DNA of 64,000 nt. Origin: Hormiphora californensis (lineage: Eukaryota > Ctenophora > Tentaculata > Cydippida > Pleurobrachiidae). The stretch spans positions 6,987,097 to 7,051,096 of the forward strand of contig CM035355.1 of assembly GCA_020137815.1 (NCBI GenBank). Reading direction: 5' to 3'. A program made the position numbers and the translations under genes. This document shows positions 48,863 to 61,100 of this stretch, one piece after another (within the stretch, counting starts at the first letter, position 1; each line of letters starts with the position of its first letter). Below the pieces are notes generated by a model that was given only the letters and a program-made list of their open reading frames with translations, had not been told where the DNA came from and made no database searches.

Positions 48863-50965
48863 AGAAATAGAGAGGGAAAACAAAAGGCGTGAAATAATGA
48901 CTGGCGGTGGTGTGTGTAGCTACAATTTCCGGCTTGTAGCAGTCAGCAGACCTTATCAGCCCTAGCAGAAGACAGAGAAAGGGGAGAAGGGGACAAGAGT
49001 AATGACGTAATGTGTGCGTGTAGAAGGGAATTGGAACAGCTGTAACTTGATACGGGGTCAGGTGATTTTCTATCCGCCATTGCAGCTTGGACACAGCTAG
49101 TTGGAGGGGTGTGTGTGTGTGTGTGCGCCTTCATGGTAGTGTTGGAGGGGTGGTGAAAGAATATCATACATTTTAAAGATGTTTTAAATATGTTTGTCTG
49201 TCACTTACAAGTGTCTGTATTAACCGGTGGCTTGGTAATAAATGCACCGACAATTAGGTCTGTAGTTGTGAAGACAGCAACTTCATCTGGGCAGTCTACT
49301 GGGTTGGGTGGTACACAACTAGATGATATGTACAGCTAGAAAGAAAAAGGGTCAGTCAAATAAGTCAAAGTAGTCATGTATTTATCAGTCAGTTGTTTTT
49401 ATCAGTCGGTTAAATTGTAAACAGTCGTTGAAGAGTTCAGATCACACATGCCCTATACTAATAACATGAATAAGGGCAACGATAGTTTCCAAATTAGAAC
49501 ACAACTTACCATATCTTTGCTGCATGAATAAGACATGTTGAGGGGAGTAACAAAGTATGATCCAACTGCCGTAGCGACTCGCTCTCCCTCTGCGAATAAA
49601 ATATTGTTAACATTGGTAGAGAATTGGGAGACTACAATCTACAATTCAAGTTTTTATCCAACTAGTGAATTAATATAGCTAGTGAATCTTCTTGCTGTAA
49701 AGAAAATTTCAATTGAAACTAGTCACTAGATGTACAGAGATTCTCGTTTGATCAGATCACATTTCAATATATATGCTCTTACGATGTTTGGCGCTGGCCT
49801 CTTCAATGTCGTACTGGAACTTAATGGAGGTAACACCCCAATGAACTGGATCAATGTTGTTCAACTTGTTGGATTTATCTTTGTTCTGAAAAGTGTGAAC
49901 AGGTGTTTGTTTCTAAACAGAGAATTAGAATAGAAGAGAAAATGGAAAACAGCTCAGAAAGATCTGATCAGGACTCAGGTTACTAAAACGTAATAATACA
50001 AATTATAATCTGGGCCAATGATAACTAAAAAGCACTTACTGCAGAGAAGGTGAAGGTGAGGACCTGATCCTGATCATCATCTTCAAGGACCAGAGTAGAG
50101 AGCTTGTCTCCACAAGTCCCAGAGACCTTGGCGTTATCTGAAATCTTTCGCGTGTCTGTCCTTGATTTCTGGAGGGGGGGGGGGGAATAAAGTTATGTAT
50201 GTTAGTGTGTTTCAAAAATCAGAGTCAAAAAAGAGAGAGAAAATGTGGTGGTGTCCCACATGCTTTTCTCTCCTCGTATCCCACCTTAAGTTAGCCCACT
50301 ATGTTATACAGTGTATGTATATAGGATAGTTTGTCTGTGCGTGTGTGGCACTGTTATAAAAACAATGAGAGCTAATAATATATGGGGAACGCATGGAATA
50401 ATTCACGTGGGGTAGACGGATGGGGGTTAGATCATACCTAGTGCATGGTAACTGTTACTTCCTATCGCAACTTGTCGCTAAATTTTATAATTTCTTTACT
50501 GTCTACAAATCAAAAAGGACGAACAATGCAATACATCCTACATCACACACACTTTATTCTGTTCATGCTAGGACAACAGAAGGAACAATACAATATCACA
50601 ATACAATGTTACGATTCAGTATAACATTACTGTCAGCACTAACTACCTATGTAGTAAATTAAAAAACACACACGGCACACTCACATCATCGGTTCCAGTG
50701 TAGTTAACAGAGAGGCTGATGGTTCCATTTAGCATGATACAATCAGTGGAGTAGGATGGAACGGGGGTATCATCTCCATACACTGGAATAACCATTTGGT
50801 TAGTTGGGGGCAGATAGAATGAATGAGTTAGTGTTAACTAATGGTAGGATGAGTCAGAGACAAAACATATATGGGGAGCATGTATTTTCCAACATTGCCA
50901 CTAGCAGTTATTCGTGTCTTACCTGTGTACACAACGGCGAGGGCGAAGATCAAATTTCGAAACAT
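47438..50965 (-). CDS. LAMP-family lysosomal membrane glycoprotein
   Basis: Type I lysosomal/endosomal membrane glycoprotein of the LAMP family. The signal peptide is MFRNLIFALAVVYT. Minus-strand exons: 50965-50923, about 50790-50687, 50168 to about 50041, about 49895-49780, about 49595-49510, 49336-49209, 48143-48005, about 47586-47438. The lumenal part has N-glycosylation sites and paired cysteines. The C-terminal exon is characteristic: VVPIAVGAALAALVVIVLVA as the membrane helix, then YLIGRRRTVTAGGYERV, ending in a GYxxΦ lysosomal sorting signal. The join between exons 49336-49209 and 48143-48005 is out of phase by one base, so an exon between them is missing from my model or there is another single-base error. 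LAMP1, LAMP2 and LAMP3 cannot be told apart. Confidence 0.85.
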
Positions 50966-52076
50966 TGTCACCTACAAAAAAATCAAGAAAAGTTATACAA
51001 TGGAGAATAAAACAATTATTAATCGGTAGGGGGGGGGGGGGTCCAGTCCCCCGGACTTAAAAAAAGTGTCCATCGGCCAAAGTCAAAGTAACGGTCAAAT
51101 CGGTCCAGTTCGCTTTTCAAGAATTATAGGTCAAATTTCTAAACTTGATTTTTCGATCTTTCTCGAATTTCTTAAAACATTTTTTTGGATTTGGCCTGGA
51201 TTGAATTACGTCAAAGATAAAAGCGAAGGATAAGGAGAGCTTCAATATAGTCCATTTTTTTCAACTGTTCACCCCCCAAAGTCGTGCGCGGAATTATTTT
51301 GCGCGTTTATCACATGTTAACGTGTAGCGCGCGCCACCCAAATTCTAATTTTTATCAAATTTCAGTTTTTGGGTTTACAGTTGAAAAAAAATGGACTTTA
51401 TGCGAGAAAATATTTCCGATTTGGATGGGATTTTTATTGAAAAACCAGTTTCAAAACTTCCTGGGGCCCACTGAAATCAAAAAGTTGTACACAAGCTTTC
51501 CTTTACGTTGAATTATACCCTAAAAACATAACGAAAAGCCGGAAAACCGGCTTTTCCCGAGACTCACGCTGCACGCAAAAAAACGGTTCGATTGACGATT
51601 CCGAAAATTTTTCGGTTTGGCAGAAAAAAGTCTCAGCTCGCGCACGCACGGCCTGGATCGCGCGCGCTCGGACTCAAGTTTACAAAGCGCGGCGCATCAT
51701 GCATTGGAGTTGTAAAATAATTGCCGAGGATTGCAGTGTCATTTATTTTCGAATTAAAACTAAACATTTGAATTACACAAATGAGGAGGTTAAAAAACAA
51801 CATTTAGAACAATACTTAATTTAACAAAATAACGCCACCAAAACTTTCCAAAGCTACATCAACATGATACATCTGAAATATGAATTAAAAACATACATTT
51901 TGAATTTGATTTACAACACTCTTGTCTCTTCCTGAACTTGAAGCTACATTGTACAATTATTTACATTTTCAGACAAAAAACGAGGGGCCTGCAACAACAC
52001 ATCCCGTCATCGGCGTCATCCCTAATTGTCAGGCCAATGCTCTGATCACTGTCAATGCCCTTCACTTGTTCATGTT
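50966..52076. other. Intergenic with poly-G element fragment
   Basis: A G13 tract at 51029-51041 followed by TCCAGTCCCCCGGACTTAAAAAAAGT resembles the end of the poly-G-ended MITEs at 31893 and 35625; no matching right end is seen. The region also has CpG-rich patches (51600-51690). No gene recognised. Confidence 0.5.
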
Positions 52077-52157
52077 CTGTATGGCGGCGCCATACCCCAT
52101 TTGATTCTCAAATTGAGCGCGCGACAGTGCGCTCAGATGGGTCGCGGCGCCAGACAG
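52077..52157. mobile_element. 81-bp micro-MITE with 8-bp TSD
   Basis: Termini CTGTATGGCGGCGCC and GGCGCCAGACAG are imperfect inverted repeats. TTCATGTT flanks both sides exactly (52069-52076, 52158-52165). The interior matches the reverse complement of 54928-54996, so the two are one family. The 8-bp duplication points to hAT-type mobilisation. It sits just downstream of the TERB1-like stop, in the likely 3' UTR. Confidence 0.85.
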
Positions 52158-52183
52158 TTCATGTTGCAGTTCAGTCCCCCCTG

Positions 52184-55100
52184 TTAATCTCCACACACCA
52201 GCCACTTATCACACAACTGTTCCACTGTCCGAGTCTTGTGGAAAGTGAAACTATCCAGGATTTTACCCCAATCCGCACCAAACGTTTCCACACCTCTACG
52301 GAGTCGTCTCATTTCTGTTTCAGTCCACGGGTGCTTCGGTGGTCGGACGTGCCTCTGAAATAAATGGCAGGGTTAGTTTTGTAAGATTTTGAAATCAGGC
52401 AACTGGTAAGTGGTAGTGGTATCGTATTCGTTAATTGTTCCTGAGACTTATCCAATAATGAACTGTCTAGCAGCGCTTATATCGGGTCGGTGCCGCCATA
52501 GTCGGCTGACTGGGTAGTTTTGGACTAGCCTAACGTTATTAGGACGACGTTCCAACGACGTCCAGACGGGTTTTTACCAAGACGGGCTTCAGGCTTGTTG
52601 AGCAAGGCCAAGGGGTGGGAGGGCACGTGTGGGTAAGGTGAGACAAGTGATATACTGATATGATCTACTGATATTAAACGATGCTCTACCTACCCTCTGA
52701 ATCAGGGGCCCTGATCGTAAAAGCATCTACCTACCCATCGTCCATCGATCAGGCCATCAATCTACCCTGTAACTAATGACATATTTTCAAGTCGTTTCTC
52801 TCACTCTTTTCCCCTCTTTGCTGTACCATAATAACACTACAGCTGTTTTTTTTTCTCGTTTACAGGATTTAAGTTTCTTATAATTTAGTTTTCTACTGCC
52901 AAGTGTTCACTTTTTACCAACTGCAGCTGAATCGTTTAGAGGGAAACTTCAGTCAGCTTGTCAATCTTGGCTCATTATGGATTCATTATTTAGTCTCACT
53001 ACTAGGCAGTTTCGCACGATTCTATGTTTTCATCTTTTACCCTAACGAAACTTGTTGAGTAAGGGGGAAGAGTGTGAGAGGGTTGAGCGAATAGCGCCAA
53101 ATCCCCCCTTTCTGAGTGATCACGTGACTTATCACACGTGATGACATGTGATCAAATTACAACGCATTGCGCGCCATTCTCAGGCCCTGTAAGTCTTGTA
53201 AATTGTGCGCTACCTACATTAGACTTTCGGTGTTAAGCAGTGCCCGCGCGTTCCGTACATGTATTTGAGCACAGCCAATATCCCACGTGTTAAGTTGCAC
53301 GAGGGAGAGAGAGAATGAGAAAGAGGGAGAGAGAAAGAGAGACAGAGAAAGTGAGAGAGAAAGAGAGACAGAGAAAGTGAGAGAGAAAGTGAGAGAGAAA
53401 TAAAGATGGAGGATAGAAGAAGAAGAGAAGCTCAATCAATGATAGATAGGATGGGGTGTGTGAATAAAAGATAGACAAAAACGGGGGGACACAGGAGGGA
53501 AGCCTTCCCTGGCTGGGAAGGGCAGATAAACACATAGGAAGACTAGGAGAACGAGAGAGATAGAGGGAGTGTGTGTGCGTGTGTTTATAACAGAGTACGA
53601 CAAGTTGGCTGGCTGGCTGGGAAATTTAATGGTGGATATCTAGATTTTATACACACTCAACCACTACCAGTATAACAAATCACTAGAACCATTAGATTTA
53701 GAAAAAATTGTCTATCAGTATCATTAAGCTCAACAAGTCTATCAAGCAGTCTTTTGACTTTGAATTAAACTGAAGCCGTTTTCTCCTTTATATCTCCCTC
53801 CATACCAACAGCCTCCTCACTCCTCAGAACAGACACCTGTAGAGTATGTTATTAGTTTATGAGAAAAAGAGAGATATTGGGAGTGAATCAGTGTCAATCT
53901 TTGTTGAGCAAGGGGGAAACTCAACTAGTCAATCTAATAATAGCTATAATATATGTCCCTCATTGCAAATGGCCTGCTCATCATGTCTACATACAAATTT
54001 TCCATTCACCTGAAAATGATAATGCAAAGTTGAAGTACCATCTTGAGTTGTCGACATAGCATGATGACACCTGCAGGAAATCCAGTTATTAGAAAAAAAC
54101 TGGATGTTAATTGATGATATCAAAAACAAAGTCAAATCCCTGATCGTATGTCATCTGCATTAATACTTCTCAATTCCAATCATTAAAACCAAAGTCTTGA
54201 AGTAAGGACATACCTGTCTGGTCTGTCATAGTTATCCCCACACAAGATCCAAAAAGGCCTTGCTTCTTTTTGTTCTGGCTCCTTTGTTTTTGGTCCCATC
54301 ACACTGTTAACACACACACTGTTTGGTGGAACATATTTCACCAAAGATTCTTGTGAACAACTGCTGATTCCATTATTATATAGCTAGAAAACAGGGTTTT
54401 AGTTTCAGAGAGAGTGTCCTCGGCCTGGCCGAAATCCTGAAGAGCGTAATTTAAAACTCTAGTAATTGAGTTACACTGACACTGCAAGTTTGTATCACAA
54501 TAATTAGTAGATCAGCTTTAAAAGAGGGCGAGAGAGATAGAGAGAGAGTGCGAGAGAGAGAGAGAGAGCAAGTTGAGATAACAAGTGGCGCCCTTTTAAT
54601 TAATTTGCCCCGATCCCCCTCTGTCGTGAATCCATACCAAGAATTGATATGGCACGAGGTATGAAAAAGGCGGGAAGAGTCAAGAGAGAGAAAGAGATAG
54701 AAAGATAGAGAAAGAGAGATGGAGAGAGAAAGATAGAGAAAGAGAATGGGCGGAAGAATGGGCGGACAGAATGATGCTTTATGTACATGTATTGCGGGAA
54801 AGGAAAAAATATCGTAATTAGACTTTCAAATTAAAAAAACTTAGTCATGTCGTCCTTCTGTCGGTCGTGTGACAGCCTGAAAACTGCAACCGTCTATGAT
54901 CCTACGAGACCAATCATGTCACACTGACTGTCTGGCGCCGCGACCCATCTGAGCGCACTGTTGAGAATCAAATTGGGGTCTGGCGCCGCCAGACAGCACA
55001 CTGACACGTACATAATTAAGAGCTGGTTAGAAATTATATACCTCTCCTGACTTATCTATCAGAGCACCGACCCAGCCGCGATCATATTTCAGACCGGGTA

Positions 55101-58100
55101 TACCCACTAATTGACCGGCTATGCATTCATCGATAGCTAAACACTGTGCGTTGAAACGTTTGTTTTACTATAGTTTTATTTGATTTGCAACACCTGAATC
55201 AACGTCGGTTTACTTTCCACCTTACTCAACAACGTTTCACTGAATCCACGCTAATACACGCGAGACCAGTCGAGCGGTGGACTCCACTCCATTCATGCTT
55301 ACAAAAAACTGGGTGGGCGTTTATTCGCCCGTACGGGCAGGTATCGAGCAGCCAGATCATTGGTCAGAGCTTTTCAACGACATGAAGGTCCAACTTTCCA
55401 TGGGAAAAAGCAATGGGAGTATATAGCTAGAGAAGGCAAAACTGGAACTAAACAAATGTATCACGAAGGAAAACTACTGTTTAGTTGCAAGCAAATGTTT
55501 CGAAGCTGAAGCTTCTAATCAGTACAAACTAATACTAACAAATATTCTCACAATAATTTGCTCCTTTATAAAATTAACTACAACAGAAACTTTCGTTTGT
55601 GTCTACACTTGGCTAACAGTTCCGATCGAACATTCAAAAGCCTTGGATCCTCCGAGTTCTTCAGAATCTCAAGCTTTGCATTGTTTGATAGTATTAGTTT
55701 GTACTGATGAGAAGCTTTAGCTTCAACGAGATAGAAACTTTACTCAGGCTGCGTTAGTAAGCTGTTCTTGAGAATTATGATGTTTCCAACACAAGTCTTT
55801 GAAGCCTTTATCTTATCAGGAACGGTAGATTTGAGTAAGGTGTAGTAAAACGCCAATCATTTAGAATCCGACTATGGGTCACCACACACCAAAGTTAAAA
55901 TTAAAATTAAAATTTTGATTTTAAACCCGCACACACCAGCGGCCGTTAAAATTTCTCTCTCCATTCTAAAAGTAACGATCTCACGCACGATTTTGACGGT
56001 CGCGTTGGATGACAAAATTTTAACACGCCGTCAAAATCGCGCGCGAAATTGTTACTTTTAGAATGGGGGAGAGAAATTTTAACGGCCGCTGGTGTGTGCG
56101 GGTTTAAAATCAAAATTTTAGTTTTAATTTTAACTTTGGTGTGTGGTGACCCTATACTTTATTATTCACTAGACTTTATACTCGCAAAACGCAAACGCGA
56201 ACAATTTTTTCTTCGAAAATTGAGGAAAGATTTTAGGATTACGTGCGCGGCGTTTTAAACGGTCGTTTTCAGTCGCATTTTGCGCGGCTCAGACCCTCTG
56301 TTTAAATGGATTTGCGCGGCCCTCACGCACGCGATCGCGTGGTCACGTTTGCGTGAGTGGCGCTATTCGCTCAACCCTCTCACACTCTTCCCCCTTACTC
56401 AACAAAACGAAACCGGGTAGTATGACATACTGCCTACGGAATGTCGCTGCCTCAAATCTCTAGCCTCGCTATATATGCCGAACTTGTTTTGTTCAAACCT
56501 TTTTGGGGCGGGGAGGGAGGGTCGAACAAGGCAATGCCGATTGCCGAACAGACAGACTGGCAACTAGGCCGGTTTGAACAAAACAAAGTATGATATGAAC
56601 ACCGTACTATTGCATATTCATTGCAACAAAAACCGCTCTAACAGTATAACCCCCACTGTTATACTGAGTAAAGTTGAAATATAATTGGTACCTTAATTTG
56701 GAGATATTTTTGCCGCAATTCCCCTGATGTTCTTGAGGGATGAAACTCAAACTTCACTAGGATGAGAGACCAACACCGCCCATAAAACTGGACTCCCTTG
56801 CACAAGTTTGCTAGCTCTTGCTCAGTAAAGGGCTCCTGGGGAGATAGGATAATTAAGGATAAATATTAAGCAATAAAGATTTAGGAATTGGTAAATAGCT
56901 AAAATCAAAATTTCCAATTCGATGGTCCGAAAAAGCGTGGGACCGCTTCCAACGAGGTTCATGGAATCTTAGCGCAGTTTGTGAAAATGCTGTGCGATTC
57001 ATTTTCCCCTTTAGATTGTCGCCGCGCGTTACGTAAAATCAATCGATAGGAGCAAACTTGTCCCTTCTGCCAAAAATTTTGACTTTCAAAAGATTTTGGA
57101 AAAAATCCTGACTCAGAAACAAATAACTTGACTCCCTTATTTAATTAGGCTGATATCTTAATCAAATATCAAGAGGAGCAGTTCTTTAACTTACCCTAGA
57201 AACTGTAGAGGCAGGCGAGGGTTGGAGGGCGAATGGGGTGACCGCAACCACATCCTTTTTACTACTAATCAACTGATGAATATTCTGAGTCATCGGAACA
57301 AGCTCCGGGTTCTCCGAGAAGAAATCTTCCACCGCACTTTCCTGAGAACTAGGCAGGGGTTCCCCTGGAGCAGCTGGCGTGGCAAGAACGGGACATTTCC
57401 GAGATGACGAGGGCAGGGGAGTTTCATACTGAGGGGGAGCGGGAGATTGTGATCTTAATCCCTTTCTGGCTGAGGAGTATGCAGGTGGTGGAGGTATGAT
57501 ATTAGTTGACATCCGAGAAAAGATGGAAGGTGCACGAGAGATGGCCTCCTCAAATCGGCTAAAGAAGGCTTCCATTCTTTTATCGACAGCCTCATTCACT
57601 GCACTAGCTATATCTGCTATACTTGGAGAGGCGCTCACAGCTGGGCTGGCCAATGCAGGCTGTATACGGGGATCACGGGGTTTTGATTGTTTTGATTGTG
57701 GCTGTTTAGTGGTAGCTTTCTCAGGAGGGGGAGGGGTTGGCTCAGCAAAGGAATGAGTGGAGTCTTCCGTTTGCTGCGGTGTTTCGATTTGTGTTTTATC
57801 CACCCGACAAGCAGGGGGTGAGAGTTTTGGGGTCTTGGGCATGATCCGTCTGGTAACTATGGGAGATGCCTGCAGGGAGAGAAAGAGAGGGATTTATTAG
57901 GAAGGAGGGTACTGAAACTTTTTAGTTTTTCAACAATTGCGATCCAGAACTGAAAGAATACAACTGGTGAAATATTTCAGCAACAAACCTCTTTGGTAGG
58001 TGGAGATACTTGGCGTGGTTTGGTTGCAGTAATCCTGTTATTTTTGGTGTTATTGACAGTCTTGTTTTTGTCGTTGTTGTTTTGATTGTTGTCCCAAGAT

Positions 58101-61100
58101 CTCTTTATAACCACAGCATGAGACCTCTTCTTTCTGCTCTTATTATTTTGTTGTAGATTTTGTTCTCTTTTATAACTCTTTACAGCCTCATATCCCGCAC
58201 TTTCTAAGTCCGTCTCTGTACTGCTGCTACCTTCACTTGACTGCTGCTTGTCTGGTGAACCTGGTGAATGGTTGTTATGTTCTAACCCTCCCGTTACATT
58301 TGTAAAGTAACGTGTGTTTCGGGGGCAGGGCACGCGAAACACAGTCTAGCTAGGCAAGTGAATGGAAGGTGTTCAGGGTCTTGGATCTAATCCTTGGGAA
58401 TCAGTTAGTGATAAAATTCAATCACATACCGATGTTGTCAAAAAGTAACTTCAGTAGGATTCTTGAAGTTGACGCTACATTCTCACAACTTGATCCAACT
58501 AACCTGAAAAAGAGGAAAAAACATTGTGTTAGAACTAATGAATTGGAGACCGACATGTCAGTTATAGGCTGTGTTGGAATTTCATGAAAACTAAGTAAAT
58601 GAAAAGTACTAAACCTCTAATCAAAATAAAAATACACCCCTACCTCACAACTTGATTCATGGTATATTTGTCTCCACTTAGGTCTGTCCTAACTTGTCCA
58701 TTCCATTCAGCCAGCTGTAGCAGTAGGTGTAGGGCTACATCGGGACAGTGGGGTAACCACTGAATGGTAGCCTTGGCACATGGTCTTTGCTGTTCAACAA
58801 CTTTCTGTAGAGCTGAATTATGGGGGTGTATTTGATTTGGATTTTGGAATGACATCAATCTTCAAACTAGGTTACATTTTGTTTTGTGGGCGCGGAGAGA
58901 GAGGGTCGAACAAGGCAAGGTATAATTCCTCTTAAATTGATTATTAGGTCTGAATCTTAATCACCATCTTACCAAGAGGTGCCGCGTTAATTAGGTTAAT
59001 TAACACAGCTGCGATCTCAGGGGTGTTGGCATTGCTCGATAAGAGGGTGACACATAGATCGATACCCCGGGACAAGGCAAACTTCTCTTGACAAACAGCT
59101 GGGGAGAGGGTACTGTGACAGGTGACTAAATAAGAGGGAGGAAGTTGTTGAGTAGGGGTGAGAGAATTCTCCACTTTTTACTCGACAAGGAGGAAGGGGT
59201 TAGTTAACCATTGTAAAATAAATATTATATTAATCAGAGTTTCTTTAACATATATACATATTAACGAATGCACGACATAACAGTTTTATAGCGAATCCGG
59301 GACTTGTCACCCGTTGAAATAGTGTATTTAAAGAACTTGACTCATATACAATTCACTGTCACATACTCAATAAATAGTTTAACGTTGTAGTTGATGAAAT
59401 TTCAGCTAAATCAGGAAATATTAACATCGTTCAGATGAAATATTACCATTATCAGATAGAACGAGAGTAAGGAAGCTGGAAAGGGGTTGAACAACACTGT
59501 GATCTGCTATGTTATCACGAAGGGTAACCAGACACATGGGTAACAGGGTAACTGTATTGTCCTGGTTAACACCTGTTTGGAGGAGATGGAGAGATTAGTT
59601 TTCCAGGCTGCTTGAGAAGAAATTCTGGTATCATGCGAGGGGTTTATTCAATTTTCACTGATACCACGGCCTTTTTGGCAGAGACCTAATTATCACAGGA
59701 ATGACTTCTAGATGGCAGATGCACTCACGATTTCTTGGATTGTTGACGGCCGAGGACAGCACAGATAAAAGTGAGAGCTTCTTTGGTAACGTGTTACTCA
59801 GTATCCCAGACTTCCTGAAGTACGAAATAGTTGAATACTTTTTTACAACCACCCTTTTAATTTCTCTTTTTATACTCCCTTTTTCAGCGATAGAAAACTT
59901 ACGACAGTTCAGTGACAAGAAGTGTAATGAGGCCAGTCGATCGGAGATTCTTCTGAGCCAGGGAGTTTCCGTTTGTCAGGAACGACAGGAGACAAAGTGC
60001 ACTTTGTCGTGTCCACTCCTCACTTTCAGGAACCTTTAGAATCTTGTACACGGTCGCCAATATGTGAGTTTGGAGGAGGAGGTTTTGAGAACTAACTGAA
60101 AGAATGGGAGAACTTAGAGAGAGACAACATATTAAATCTGCTAAACTGATTTTAAAGACGTGATCTGTTTCAATATGATTGTTCTCTAGCTACGAACAAC
60201 AGATGCTGAAGCGACTAATTTTATTTTGAAGGTGTTTTTGCCACTCTAACAGTTACGGTCTAACTAAGTTACGTCAAACAAAAGACCTTCAATCACGGTG
60301 TGAAAACTAACACTCTCACAGTATATAAGGAGTAGCTAAATCCACCACCACATAACACATCTCAAAATGATCTTCTTCGTGACTCTTTTGGCTGTTGCCG
60401 CTGCGTCCAAGGACCAGATGGTCAACTTGGCCGCCAATGACCCCAAACTCATGGTCGCCCTTTTCAACGACTTTGTCAGGACCTGAGGGACGAGTCTTTG
60501 AGACCCCCGCCGAGGGTCGACTTAGGATGAGGAACTTCAACAAGTATGTAGCACGAGAAACTTATGAGTTGTCTCATAAAATTTTTCCCAAACACTCTTC
60601 TATCATTCTATGTAAGTTGCATTTCTAACAGCCTCTCTCCCATCTCCCAGCTTTGTCAAGATGACTGCTAAGTGGAATGCTGAGGATGAGGATGTCGATT
60701 ACGGTATCACCACCTTCGCTGACTGGACCGATGCTGAGTACGAGGGTACCCTCGGATTCAACTCCACCGGTGGGTGTTAAGAGCTCACAATAGTTCCTTA
60801 GAAGTTCGTAAGGCAATGTACTATTTTAAACTAGGTATATGCCTGATTAGCTCTAGAACTAACATCACACAACATGGGCACAACCTGCAGGTATGCCTGA
60901 TTAGAACTAACATCACACAACCTGCAGGTATGCCCGAGGCACCTCCTCTAGAGGAGGTCGTTGATGCTCCCGCTTACGGAAGCTCCAGCTTCAAGTCCTA
61001 CTACGGAGCTGTGAAGAACCAGGGAAGGACCAACGCCTGTTGGGCTTTCGCCGGAACCGCTGTCTGTGAGGGACTCAACGGAAAGTTCGGATCTCGAGGA

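Noticed and set aside
53771-53836. 53771-53836 as the true C-terminus of the TERB1-like gene
   Set aside because: The frame continues to a stop, but a phase-compatible (weak) donor leads to the Myb exon 52354-52184, which otherwise would lack a gene; kept as an exon with caution.
57222-57756. Plus-strand ORFs opposite 57.2-57.8 kb
   Set aside because: Antisense to the Pro/Ser-rich exon of the TERB1-like gene; no domain.
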